In this document: piece by piece, positions 1 to 7,896 of the stretch
Layout of the letters: every line of letters starts with the position of its first letter
Numbering within the stretch: the first letter of the stretch is position 1
Assembly (NCBI GenBank): GCA_937915865.1
Contig: CALGIG010000004.1
Coordinates: 1-36,342, forward strand
Direction: 5' to 3'
DNA: 36,342 nucleotides
DNA from: an uncultured Prolixibacteraceae bacterium
GTDB taxonomy: Bacteria > Bacteroidota > Bacteroidia > Bacteroidales > Prolixibacteraceae
The notes under the pieces: model-generated
Told to the model about the DNA's origin: nothing
What the model saw: the letters and a program-made list of their open reading frames with translations, nothing else
Database searches by the model: none
Program-made: the position numbers and the translations under genes

Positions 1-509
1 TGCTGCTTTTTACTTGATTTTCAATGTTTTATTGAACTTGCGAAAATTGAATAATTTATTCTTCCCCAAAGCATAATTAATTCCCAAATTTGATTGTATT
101 AAAATGAATGAGTCGGATTATTAAATATTGCTGGTTTGTAGGACTAATGCTGATAACTGTTGCCGGTCCGGTAGAATATGATTGGCATTAGCAAATATTA
201 GTAGGAACTGCTTATTTTTTTGAGCCGATATTGATCGCACCTGTGCTATGATGTGCATAATTAACCTTTGTCTGAACGGACTTCTGGAAGAAGCCTGCTG
301 GATGGACACCCTGATAAATCGCTTTTATACCGTATTGCGAATTGAACTTAACCTTGAACATGGAGTTCCATATAACAGAGTGATTGCAGAATCAGAAAGC
401 TACATGGTTTTAAGGTTACCAGAAAAGAAACAGGAGCTTGTTGTCTAACAAACGCCGTCACCAAAAGTAACTCTATAGTTAATGTTGAATTGATCCAATT
501 CAACATTAG
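1..509. other. Gene-poor left edge with no supportable gene
   Basis: I see no gene I can defend here. An open frame at 248-448 (+) could encode about 66 residues, but it has no recognisable motif, no signal peptide and no promoter-like sequence close to its start. The stretch is AT-rich at its left end and contains a small inverted repeat (TTCAAT at 20-25, ATTGAA at 31-36). It ends in a much stronger 13-bp palindrome that is listed separately. Together with the truncated barrel fragment that follows, it looks like decayed DNA upstream of PUL 1. Confidence 0.4.
480..508. repeat. Perfect 13-bp inverted repeat with 3-nt loop
   Basis: The left arm at 480-492 (TAATGTTGAATTG) is the exact reverse complement of the right arm at 496-508, separated only by ATC. 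In RNA this would form a tight hairpin, but no U-run follows, so it is not a classical intrinsic terminator. It could be an operator, a rearrangement scar or the tip of a decayed element. It sits immediately before the open frame of the barrel fragment at 510. Confidence 0.6.
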
Positions 510-782
510 GGTGGGAAGATAAAAGAATACGACTATTTCTGGTTCAGAGAACGAAACCTGAGCTGGTTTATCGACTTGAAATTGGTGCGGACCTGGTGGG
601 TGTCGGCAGACTTAGGCTACAGCTTGAAGCAGGACCTACTTGCCTACCAAAAAACCGATCATGGAGTATGGCGGTTGGGAACCCAATTTGATCGAACTTC
701 TCTTGATCCTGTTTATGAATATTCGGGAAAAGGCTTGTTCCTGAATGTTTCGATAGGCTATCGGTTGGGCAAAAGAGAATAA
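510..782 (+). pseudogene. 3' remnant of an outer-membrane beta-barrel protein
   Basis: The frame is open from 510, just after an in-frame TAG at 507, to a TAA at 780-782, giving about 90 residues with no convincing start codon; the first candidate is a TTG at 576. The translation has the alternating aromatic/hydrophobic and polar pattern of transmembrane beta-strands. It closes with a typical final barrel strand (residues reading NVSIGYRLG) a few residues before the stop. I see no N-terminal signal sequence or plug. I read it as the surviving C-terminus of a truncated barrel gene whose upstream part was lost near the palindrome at 480-508. The family is not identified, and a short functional protein is unlikely. 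Confidence 0.5.
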
Positions 783-865
783 CAGAATAGGATAAGGATT
801 TGTAAAATAGTTATTTGTAAGCTGTAAAGTAAAATTAGGTATAAGAATGATATACATTTCGCCAT

Positions 866-895
866 TTTGAATTCTTATTTCTTTTAATACTTTTG
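866..895 (+). promoter_or_regulatory. Bacteroidetes-type promoter for the PUL 1 sigma factor gene
   Basis: TTTG at 866-869 and TACTTTTG at 888-895 match the -33 TTTG and -7 TAnnTTTG elements recognised by the Bacteroidetes housekeeping sigma factor, with an 18-nt gap. Transcription would start near 902, leaving a leader of about 55 nt before the ATG at 957. The match is by eye, and AT-rich DNA gives some chance matches. Confidence 0.5.
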
Positions 896-956
896 GCTTG
901 TCAGAAAAATATCATCTAATCCTTGAGAACTTTTTCCCTTGTATCCCAACTTCTAA

Positions 957-1583
957 ATGATGGTAAAATTAAAAGAATATACAGATGACAAAGTTTTGTG
1001 GTCGGATATCAAAGCTGGTAATAAAAGTTGTTTTAATCAGCTATTCAGAAAATACTACTCGGAACTTTTTTATTATGGCATAAAGATTTTTCCTGATGAG
1101 GATTGCGTTAAAGAGAGTATTCAGGAGATTTTTATAAGGATTTGGGATACCCGGGAAAAATTGGCTAATGTAGAAAATGTAAAATCATATTTGATCGTTT
1201 CGGTTAGACGAATGATTCTGGTTCAAAAAAATAAATCGAAGCACAATATTGACCTTAAACAGGTTGACCGTAGTCCTTTTCTCTTTGAAGTAAACGAGTT
1301 TGAAAAGCATAATGAAATTTCGGATGAAATCCGTAATATCCTGTTAGCCGCCATAAACTCACTTACCCGAAAACAACGAGAATTAATCATGTTGTTTTTC
1401 TATCATGAATTAACCTATCCTGAAATCAGCAATATTCTGGAAATAAGTATTCAAGCAACCCGGAATCTTATGTACCGAACCTTAATACATCTTAGAAAAT
1501 CAATAGGTGATGAGTCTTTAAATTCTATGAAAAATAAGTTTTTTCTACTTTTTTCGTCGGTTACGATAAAAAAGGTAGAATAA
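957..1583 (+). CDS. ECF-type RNA polymerase sigma factor, PUL 1 regulator
   Basis: This 208-residue sigma-70 family protein directs RNA polymerase to target promoters, most likely those of the downstream susCD genes. Region 2 is visible around residues 20-95, with the characteristic QEIFIRIW helix (here reached through ESIQEIF) and a conserved Arg/Trp-rich stretch. Region 4 is at about 130-190, with the helix-turn-helix LTYPEISNILEISIQATRN. Length and domain order fit the Bacteroidetes ECF group that pairs with FecR. The start is ATG 957 or the adjacent ATG 960. The FecR gene follows 62 bases downstream on the same strand, so the pair is probably one transcript from the promoter at 866-895. 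Activity is expected to be held in check by that FecR protein. Confidence 0.95.
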   Translation: MMVKLKEYTDDKVLWSDIKAGNKSCFNQLFRKYYSELFYYGIKIFPDEDCVKESIQEIFIRIWDTREKLANVENVKSYLIVSVRRMILVQKNKSKHNIDLKQVDRSPFLFEVNEFEKHNEISDEIRNILLAAINSLTRKQRELIMLFFYHELTYPEISNILEISIQATRNLMYRTLIHLRKSIGDESLNSMKNKFFLLFSSVTIKKVE

Positions 1584-1645
1584 TTTGATTATGCCTTTTA
1601 AACTTTTCTCTCTTTAATGGCAGAATCACATTTTTGATTTATGCT

Positions 1646-2722
1646 ATGAAAAGAGAAGAAGACATTTCAATCCTGATAACTGATAGAAAATTCCAACAAA
1701 TACTTACAGATTGGAGAAGCTTAAGTGAGGAAAGAAAAGCTGCGATTTATCTTGAATATGAAATTACACCGCAGGATGTTGAAGTTTTGCTTAAGTTATG
1801 GTTAGGTCTGGATTTTTGTAAATTCGAGCATCCACATACGGTAGTAGGAGAAGCACTTGAAGAAACAATCTGGAAAATTGCCGAAAGAAAAAGAACAATT
1901 AGAACTTCGCCCGTAAGAAGATTGTACGAACAGTTTGCACGGGTCGCTGCTGTATTAATCATTCCGATTCTTTTATATACTGCATATATTCAATTTTTTG
2001 AAAAAAATCACACACAAACCAGTATAACATCACAACTAGTTACTGTCAGCTCACAGGCGGGAACAATTACAAATCTTGAATTGCCAGATGGTAGCAAAGT
2101 TTGCTTAAACGCTGGTAGCAGTATTTCTTACCCTAATTTTTTTGATGATGCAAAACGTGAAGTTTCATTAACAGGCGAAGCCTATTTTAATGTTGTTAAA
2201 AATAAAAAAGTTCCGATGATTATTTCGGCGGGCAATGTTAATCTCAAAGTTTATGGCACTTCGTTTAACGTAAATGCATTCCCAACAGAGGAATCAGTTA
2301 AGGTAACTTTGGTAGAGGGCAGTATCTCCATGTCATCGCCATTTGGAAAGCTAAAAGATAAGGAAGAATTTTTCATTGAACCCGGACAAACGATTACTTA
2401 CATTTCTGATTCGAAGAAATTAACAATTGAGAATGAGGATACATACTTATATACTGCATGGAAAGACGGGATATTGCTTTTCAGAGACAACACTTTTGCT
2501 TCGGTGTTGAAACAATTGTCTCTCAAATACAACGTGGATATAGAGCTCAAGGATCAAAGCCTTGCATCAATACCAATGGATGCGACGTTCAAGGATGAGA
2601 ATGTAAATGAGATTTTAAGATTATTGTCGTTAAGCACGCCATTCAAGTTTCATTATGATTCACCCCAAAAGCTAGATAATGGAACTTTTGGAAAGGGTAA
2701 AATTTATATTGAAAAAAAATAA
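1646..2722 (+). CDS. FecR-family anti-sigma factor, PUL 1
   Basis: This is an inner-membrane anti-sigma factor of 358 residues. It has a cytoplasmic N-terminal region, one transmembrane helix at about residues 99-117, a periplasmic FecR domain at about 130-235 (motifs LPDGSKVCLNAGSSISY, GEAYFNV, YGTSFNV) and a C-terminal DUF4974-like domain at about 275-350. The N-terminal part should bind the ECF sigma factor encoded just upstream. The periplasmic part should sense the STN domain of the downstream SusC. I prefer ATG 1646 over the TTG four codons earlier. The 113-base gap to susC contains a hairpin, listed separately. Confidence 0.95.
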   Translation: MKREEDISILITDRKFQQILTDWRSLSEERKAAIYLEYEITPQDVEVLLKLWLGLDFCKFEHPHTVVGEALEETIWKIAERKRTIRTSPVRRLYEQFARVAAVLIIPILLYTAYIQFFEKNHTQTSITSQLVTVSSQAGTITNLELPDGSKVCLNAGSSISYPNFFDDAKREVSLTGEAYFNVVKNKKVPMIISAGNVNLKVYGTSFNVNAFPTEESVKVTLVEGSISMSSPFGKLKDKEEFFIEPGQTITYISDSKKLTIENEDTYLYTAWKDGILLFRDNTFASVLKQLSLKYNVDIELKDQSLASIPMDATFKDENVNEILRLLSLSTPFKFHYDSPQKLDNGTFGKGKIYIEKK

Positions 2723-2759
2723 AGTATTAAATAAACGCCTATGGAATAATGGAAAAAAA

Positions 2760-2788
2760 GCAAAGAGAAGTTAGGACCTTCTCCTTGC
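2760..2788 (+). promoter_or_regulatory. Hairpin in the fecR-susC leader, PUL 1
   Basis: GCAAAGAGAAG at 2760-2770 pairs with CTTCTCCTTGC at 2778-2788 (11 positions, one mismatch) around a 7-nt loop. It ends 47 bases before the susC ATG. No U-tract follows, so it is more likely a leader, processing or operator structure than an intrinsic terminator. PUL 2 has a hairpin at nearly the same distance from its susC. Confidence 0.5.
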
Positions 2789-2835
2789 ATCATTAAAATT
2801 AATCAATTGTAACACTAATTAATTCAAACAAAAGT

Positions 2836-5800
2836 ATGAAAAAAAATTCTGTTTATGACTCTGGTGGGAATACTATGTCCTTCCTGAAAAAAAACTTACT
2901 GAAGATGAAACTAACTTTCTTATGCTTATTCTTGAGTTTTGTGCAGCTTTTGGCTGTCAATAGCTTTTCGCAATCAAAGAATTTAACCTTAAATTTTAAA
3001 AATGCAAAGGTTGAAGATGTTTTGATGAAAATAGAAGAACAGAGTAACCTCTATTTTATTTACAACAGGGATGTTGTTGATGTAAACCGTAAAGTGAGTA
3101 TATCTTGTTCTGATTTAAAACTCAGTGAGATTTTAGCTGATTTATTCAAGGATACTGGTGTTGCTTATGAGATTCGTGATCGTCATATCATCTTAAAAAG
3201 TGGTTCTGAACAAATTAATCAGCAAAAATCCATTTCAGGGAAAGTAATAGATTCTTCGGGCAGTTCGTTGCCAGGGGTCTCAGTCGCAATTAAAGGTACG
3301 ACTACCGGAACGATTACTGACGCCAATGGGAGCTTCTCTTTATCAAATATTCCTGCAAATGCCATTCTTCAATTCTCGTTTGTTGGAATGAAAACACAAG
3401 AAATCTTAGTAGGAAACAAGGCTACAATAAATGTAATATTAATGGATGAAACTGTGGGTATTGAAGAAGTTGTAGCTATTGGTTATGGTACCCAGAAGCG
3501 GGAACAATTAACAACCGCTATTTCAAATGTTAAATCAGAAAATTTCATTAAGGGTTCTGTTACAGATGCTTCACAACTCATTAAAGGTAAAATTGCTGGT
3601 TTAAGCATTACTACACCCGATGGAAACCCTGTAAATACGTCGCAAATTAACCTTAGAGGCATCACTACATTGGTTTCAGGATCAAGCCCATTAATCTTAA
3701 TTGATGGCGTACCGGGATCTTTAAATGTTGTAGCGCCAGAAGATATTGAATCAATTGATGTATTGAAAGATGGTTCGGCTGCTGCAATATACGGAACCAG
3801 GGGGACTAATGGTGTAATTTTAATTACGACCAAGAAAGTAAATGGTGAGATGCCGGCTTCTGTTGAAGTAAATAGTTATGTAAGCACCCAGAAAATCACT
3901 AAGAAACTAGATTTTATGGATGCTACACAATATCGTGCTGTCGTTGCTCAAAATAAACCTGGATCATATGACTACGGTTATAATACAAATTGGTTAGACG
4001 AGATACTACAGACACCTATTTCTCAAGTTCACAATATTAACATAAAAGGTGGCTCGAAAAATACATCCTATGTTGCAAACATTAATTACCGAAACTCTGA
4101 GGGTATCATTAAAAAATCAGATAACACAATGATAGTACCACGGTTAGAGATAACGCAGAACTTATTCAATGGTAAAATAAAACTGACCGGAAATATAACT
4201 GGTTACCAACAAGAATATTTTTCAGGTTCTGATGGTGGTAGCTTTAACAACAATGTCTATCGTAACGGTCTGACTTACAATCCGACTGATAGGCCGAAGA
4301 ATGACGATGGTTCCTGGGTAGAACATGTAGATAAAACTGAATACATGAACCCGTTGTCTTTATTGAATGAAACTCATGGCTTAAATCAAAATAATGATTT
4401 GCGTACAATAGGAACAATTACTTTCTTGCCTATTAGTGGTTTAAATATAAAAATGTTAGGCTCAAGAGATTTGTTCAACAGCACACGTGGTTACTACGAA
4501 ACAAAGAAGCATTATTCTACGCTACATGATGGTAGAAATGGTTTCGCTTCACGAGGAACTACTCGTACTTTGGAGGAACTCTTCGAACTTACTGCGCAAT
4601 ATACTAAAACCATTAAAGATCATTCAATAACTGCTTTGGCAGGTTATAGCTGGCGAACTAACAGTTACCAGGATTATTGGATGCAGAACTGGGATTTCCC
4701 AACTGATGCGTTTGACTATAATAACATGAGTGCCGGGAAAGCTTTAAAACGCGGTGACGCTCCTATTTCTTCTTATCAGAGCCAGAACAAGCTTGTGGGC
4801 TTTTTTGGTAGGATAAACTACGCATACCTGAACAAATATCTGCTAATGGCTAGTATCCGCCATGAAGGATCTTCAAAATTCGGAGAGAATCACAAATGGG
4901 GTAATTTCCCTGCGGTATCTGTTGGATGGAATATTTCTAAGGAAAATTTCATGAAAAGTATATCCGCTATTTCAACCCTGAAACTGCGAGCTGGTTATGG
5001 TATTACCGGTACAGAACCGAGTGATCCGTACAAATCGCTATCACTCATCAATTTCAATACCTATGCAATGAACAATGGTCAATGGGTACAAACTGTCGAT
5101 CCTTCAATTAATCCAAACCCTGATTTAAGATGGGAAAAGAAAGAAGAAATTAACTTAGGCTTGGATTTTGGATTTCTTCACGAGCGCATTTCAGGATCGA
5201 TTGACATTTACAAAAGAACGACTAAAGACTTGTTGTTTGATTATCCTGTATCAACTCCTCCATATCTTTTATCTACACTTAGGGCTAATGCTGCTACGAT
5301 GGAAAATAAGGGGTTTGAAATTCAGATTAACACGACTCCTGTTCAATCCAATGATATTCAGTGGAATTCATCAGTCAGTTTCTCATACAATAAAAATAAA
5401 CTTGTTTCGCTTAACGACAAAAGCTTCACGATTGCCAGTGGATATTTTGATGCAGGAGCTTCGGGAGAGCCTATTCAGGCCAATTTTACCAGAGTGCAGA
5501 TTGGACAGCCAATTGGTAATTTCTGGGGTTTTAAAACTGTTGATATTGACGCTACCGGACACTGGATTATTGAAGGAAAGGATGGCAAACCAAAGCCAAT
5601 TTTGGAACAACAAGCCGATGACAAACAGATCATAGGAAATGGTACACCAAAAGCTTTTTTGAGCTGGAACAATACAATAAGTTATAAGAATTTCGATTTA
5701 AATGTTACCATGCGCGGTGCGTTCGGATTCCAAATTGTAAACTATCCGAAAATGCAATATGGCGCGCCAGTAATGCTTAACCGTGGTAATATTCTGGCCA

Positions 5801-6126
5801 CAGCATACGATAAAATATATGGTAAGGTAGCTTTGGCAGACGACCAATCGCTCAACTTCGTGAGCTACTATGTTGAAAATGGCGATTACTGGAAGATTGA
5901 TAATGTTACTATTGGATACAACGTGATCCTTAAAAATCAGAAAATAATTAAAAAAATCAGGATTTATGCATCTGGTTCAAACCTTGCTACTTTCACTAAA
6001 TATACCGGGATTGACCCTGAAATAAGCACAAGTTTTGGTGGTAATAATCTGGTTCCCGGAATTGACAGCAAGGGCAGGTATCCAGCCTCTTCAACTTACA
6101 CTCTTGGATGCTTCCTAACATTTTAA
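2836..6126 (+). CDS. SusC-like TonB-dependent receptor with STN domain, PUL 1
   Basis: This outer-membrane channel imports oligosaccharides captured by its SusD partner, powered by TonB. In order, the 1096 residues show a signal peptide (hydrophobic stretch at about 24-46, ending SFSQ), an STN domain at about 49-121 that talks to FecR, a carboxypeptidase-D-like beta-sandwich at about 131-206 (LPGVSVAIKGTTTG), a TonB-box region around VGIEEVVAIGYGTQKR, a plug with the usual IDGVPG and LKDGSAAAIYGTRGTNGVILITT motifs, and a 22-strand-type barrel. In-frame ATGs at 2875 and 2905 would shorten an unusually long N-region; 2905 would leave a very compact signal peptide. SusD follows at once, with the susD ATG 20 bases after this stop. 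Control is expected from the ECF/FecR pair. Confidence 0.96.
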   Translation: MKKNSVYDSGGNTMSFLKKNLLKMKLTFLCLFLSFVQLLAVNSFSQSKNLTLNFKNAKVEDVLMKIEEQSNLYFIYNRDVVDVNRKVSISCSDLKLSEILADLFKDTGVAYEIRDRHIILKSGSEQINQQKSISGKVIDSSGSSLPGVSVAIKGTTTGTITDANGSFSLSNIPANAILQFSFVGMKTQEILVGNKATINVILMDETVGIEEVVAIGYGTQKREQLTTAISNVKSENFIKGSVTDASQLIKGKIAGLSITTPDGNPVNTSQINLRGITTLVSGSSPLILIDGVPGSLNVVAPEDIESIDVLKDGSAAAIYGTRGTNGVILITTKKVNGEMPASVEVNSYVSTQKITKKLDFMDATQYRAVVAQNKPGSYDYGYNTNWLDEILQTPISQVHNINIKGGSKNTSYVANINYRNSEGIIKKSDNTMIVPRLEITQNLFNGKIKLTGNITGYQQEYFSGSDGGSFNNNVYRNGLTYNPTDRPKNDDGSWVEHVDKTEYMNPLSLLNETHGLNQNNDLRTIGTITFLPISGLNIKMLGSRDLFNSTRGYYETKKHYSTLHDGRNGFASRGTTRTLEELFELTAQYTKTIKDHSITALAGYSWRTNSYQDYWMQNWDFPTDAFDYNNMSAGKALKRGDAPISSYQSQNKLVGFFGRINYAYLNKYLLMASIRHEGSSKFGENHKWGNFPAVSVGWNISKENFMKSISAISTLKLRAGYGITGTEPSDPYKSLSLINFNTYAMNNGQWVQTVDPSINPNPDLRWEKKEEINLGLDFGFLHERISGSIDIYKRTTKDLLFDYPVSTPPYLLSTLRANAATMENKGFEIQINTTPVQSNDIQWNSSVSFSYNKNKLVSLNDKSFTIASGYFDAGASGEPIQANFTRVQIGQPIGNFWGFKTVDIDATGHWIIEGKDGKPKPILEQQADDKQIIGNGTPKAFLSWNNTISYKNFDLNVTMRGAFGFQIVNYPKMQYGAPVMLNRGNILATAYDKIYGKVALADDQSLNFVSYYVENGDYWKIDNVTIGYNVILKNQKIIKKIRIYASGSNLATFTKYTGIDPEISTSFGGNNLVPGIDSKGRYPASSTYTLGCFLTF

Positions 6127-6146
6127 CAATTTTAAAGAGACTATTT

Positions 6147-7760
6147 ATGAAAACGATAATAAAAACATCATTTTTTATTGCTCTTATTTCAATCGTTTTA
6201 ACGGGTTGTAATAATGACTTGACTGAAATAACATATAGCGATGCATCTGCAAGCTCGTATAAGTTTGATGATCCTTTCAGTGCCATGGGTGTTGTTTATG
6301 CTAAAATGAGGAATAATTTTGGTCACTGGGGTTGGTATAACATTCAAGAGACAACCTCAGATGAGATGTGTCATCCGGCCAATGCTTCGGGTTGGGACGA
6401 CGGAGGTATTTATAAAAAGATGCACCTCCATACATGGAATTCTGAAACTCCTCAATTAGCTGATGTCTGGAATAATTTTTATGCCGGAGCACTTAGCGCT
6501 AATCGTGTTATTGGTCAAATTAGAGGTGGTCAGGTACCTGTTCCAACTGGAACAACAAAAGCTGCTCTCATTGGAGAAATGAGGGTTGCACGAGCAATGT
6601 ATTATTGGTTATTGCTCGATAATTTTGGCGATGCGCCATTAGATACTGTCGCAGTTCAAGGAGAATTACTTCCTAAAACACCCCGCAAGGATCTATACAA
6701 TTTTGTTGTTACCGAGATTACCCAATCAATCCCAGATCTTAGCGAAAAAGCAGATAAAACTACCTATGGACGCTTCAACAAATGGGCAGCAAAAGCATTG
6801 TTGGCAAATATTTACCTGAATGCTCAGGTGTATAATGGAGAAGCCAAGTGGACGGATTGTTTACAACAGTGTAATGATATCATTGCTTCCGGAAACTATA
6901 ATATGGAAGCAAATTACAAAGATATCTTCCAGACTAATAACGAAAATTCGAAGGAAATCGTTTTTGCTGTTCCTTTTGATGAGAAAGTTGGACAAGGATT
7001 TTATGTTGAGATGTATTCGTGGAACGGAAAATTTAGCGCCAAGTCTAACATGCAAGCCACTCCATGGGGATTTGGTGGTGTTGTAGGAGTCCCTCAGTTT
7101 GTTGATACTTATGATGAAGACGATGAAAGGTTAAATGAGACATGGCTTTTAGGACAGCAATATGCATTTGATGGTAGTATTATTACAGCCAGCGATAATG
7201 TGACTCCTTTTGTCCTTGTAAATTCATTACCAGATGGTTTATACATTGGTGAATTAGAAGGTGCCAGGATGAATAAATTTGCGGTAAAGGAAAAGGCCAT
7301 GAATAATCTTGACAATGACTTCCCATTATTCCGATATGCCCATATTAAAATGATGAAAGCCGAATGTCTGCTTAGAACTGGTAAAGCTGATGAAGCAGCA
7401 ACGATTGTGACAGAAGTTAGGAGCAGAGCCTTTAAATCAAACCCGACCAAAGCAATCGTAACTGGAGCTCAGTTGTTGGGGCCTTCAAAATACAATTATG
7501 GATATGTAGAAAACTATAAGATTGTTGATCCAGGAAACACCACGGCCATTCAGTACGGAGGATTTTTGGATGAATTGGGTTGGGAATTTGGATGGGAGGC
7601 CCACCGTCGTATGGACAATATCCGGTTTGGGGTATTCGCAACCAAGAGTTGGTTGTCGCATAAACCTCAGGGCGATTATCGAACGGTATTTCCGATACCA
7701 CAACCCGCTTTGAATGCAAACACCCTTTTGGTTCAAAATCCTGCTTACGCTGGTAATTAG
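6147..7760 (+). CDS. SusD/RagB-like glycan-binding lipoprotein, PUL 1
   Basis: This is the surface lipoprotein that forms the lid of the SusC channel and binds the target glycan. The mature protein begins at the lipobox Cys in IVLTGC. SusD hallmarks are visible: helical repeats around NKWAAKALLANIYLNAQ, a second TPR-like helix RYAHIKMMKAECLLRTG, and the C-terminal RagB motif ELGWEFGWEAHRRMDNIRFG. An open frame extends upstream to 6108, overlapping the end of susC. ATG 6147 gives a clean lipoprotein signal and 537 residues, the normal size, so I choose it. An intrinsic terminator lies 44 bases after the stop. Confidence 0.96.
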   Translation: MKTIIKTSFFIALISIVLTGCNNDLTEITYSDASASSYKFDDPFSAMGVVYAKMRNNFGHWGWYNIQETTSDEMCHPANASGWDDGGIYKKMHLHTWNSETPQLADVWNNFYAGALSANRVIGQIRGGQVPVPTGTTKAALIGEMRVARAMYYWLLLDNFGDAPLDTVAVQGELLPKTPRKDLYNFVVTEITQSIPDLSEKADKTTYGRFNKWAAKALLANIYLNAQVYNGEAKWTDCLQQCNDIIASGNYNMEANYKDIFQTNNENSKEIVFAVPFDEKVGQGFYVEMYSWNGKFSAKSNMQATPWGFGGVVGVPQFVDTYDEDDERLNETWLLGQQYAFDGSIITASDNVTPFVLVNSLPDGLYIGELEGARMNKFAVKEKAMNNLDNDFPLFRYAHIKMMKAECLLRTGKADEAATIVTEVRSRAFKSNPTKAIVTGAQLLGPSKYNYGYVENYKIVDPGNTTAIQYGGFLDELGWEFGWEAHRRMDNIRFGVFATKSWLSHKPQGDYRTVFPIPQPALNANTLLVQNPAYAGN

Positions 7761-7803
7761 GAATTTAACAAATACTTATTAAAGCTTTTGAGTGAGTAGT
7801 TAG

Positions 7804-7841
7804 GCTGCTTCAACTATATCCAGATGAAGCAGCGTTTTTTT
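7804..7841 (+). terminator. Intrinsic terminator after susD, PUL 1
   Basis: GCTGCTTCA at 7804-7812 pairs perfectly with TGAAGCAGC at 7825-7833, followed by G and seven T at 7835-7841. This is a textbook rho-independent terminator. It should lower read-through from susCD into the GH127 gene, which starts 55 bases later without an obvious promoter of its own. Confidence 0.85.
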
Positions 7842-7896
7842 ACAAACAATACCTATAAAACAGATGAGGCTTGCCCTCATTTACAAATTACGGAAA

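Noticed and set aside
248..448. 66-codon open frame (+) near the left edge
   Set aside because: No known motif, signal peptide or promoter-like sequence, and it lies in apparently decayed DNA. I could not support it as a gene.
5168..5635. 155-codon frame (+) inside susC of PUL 1
   Set aside because: It is an alternative frame of a clear TonB-dependent receptor gene, without any family motif.
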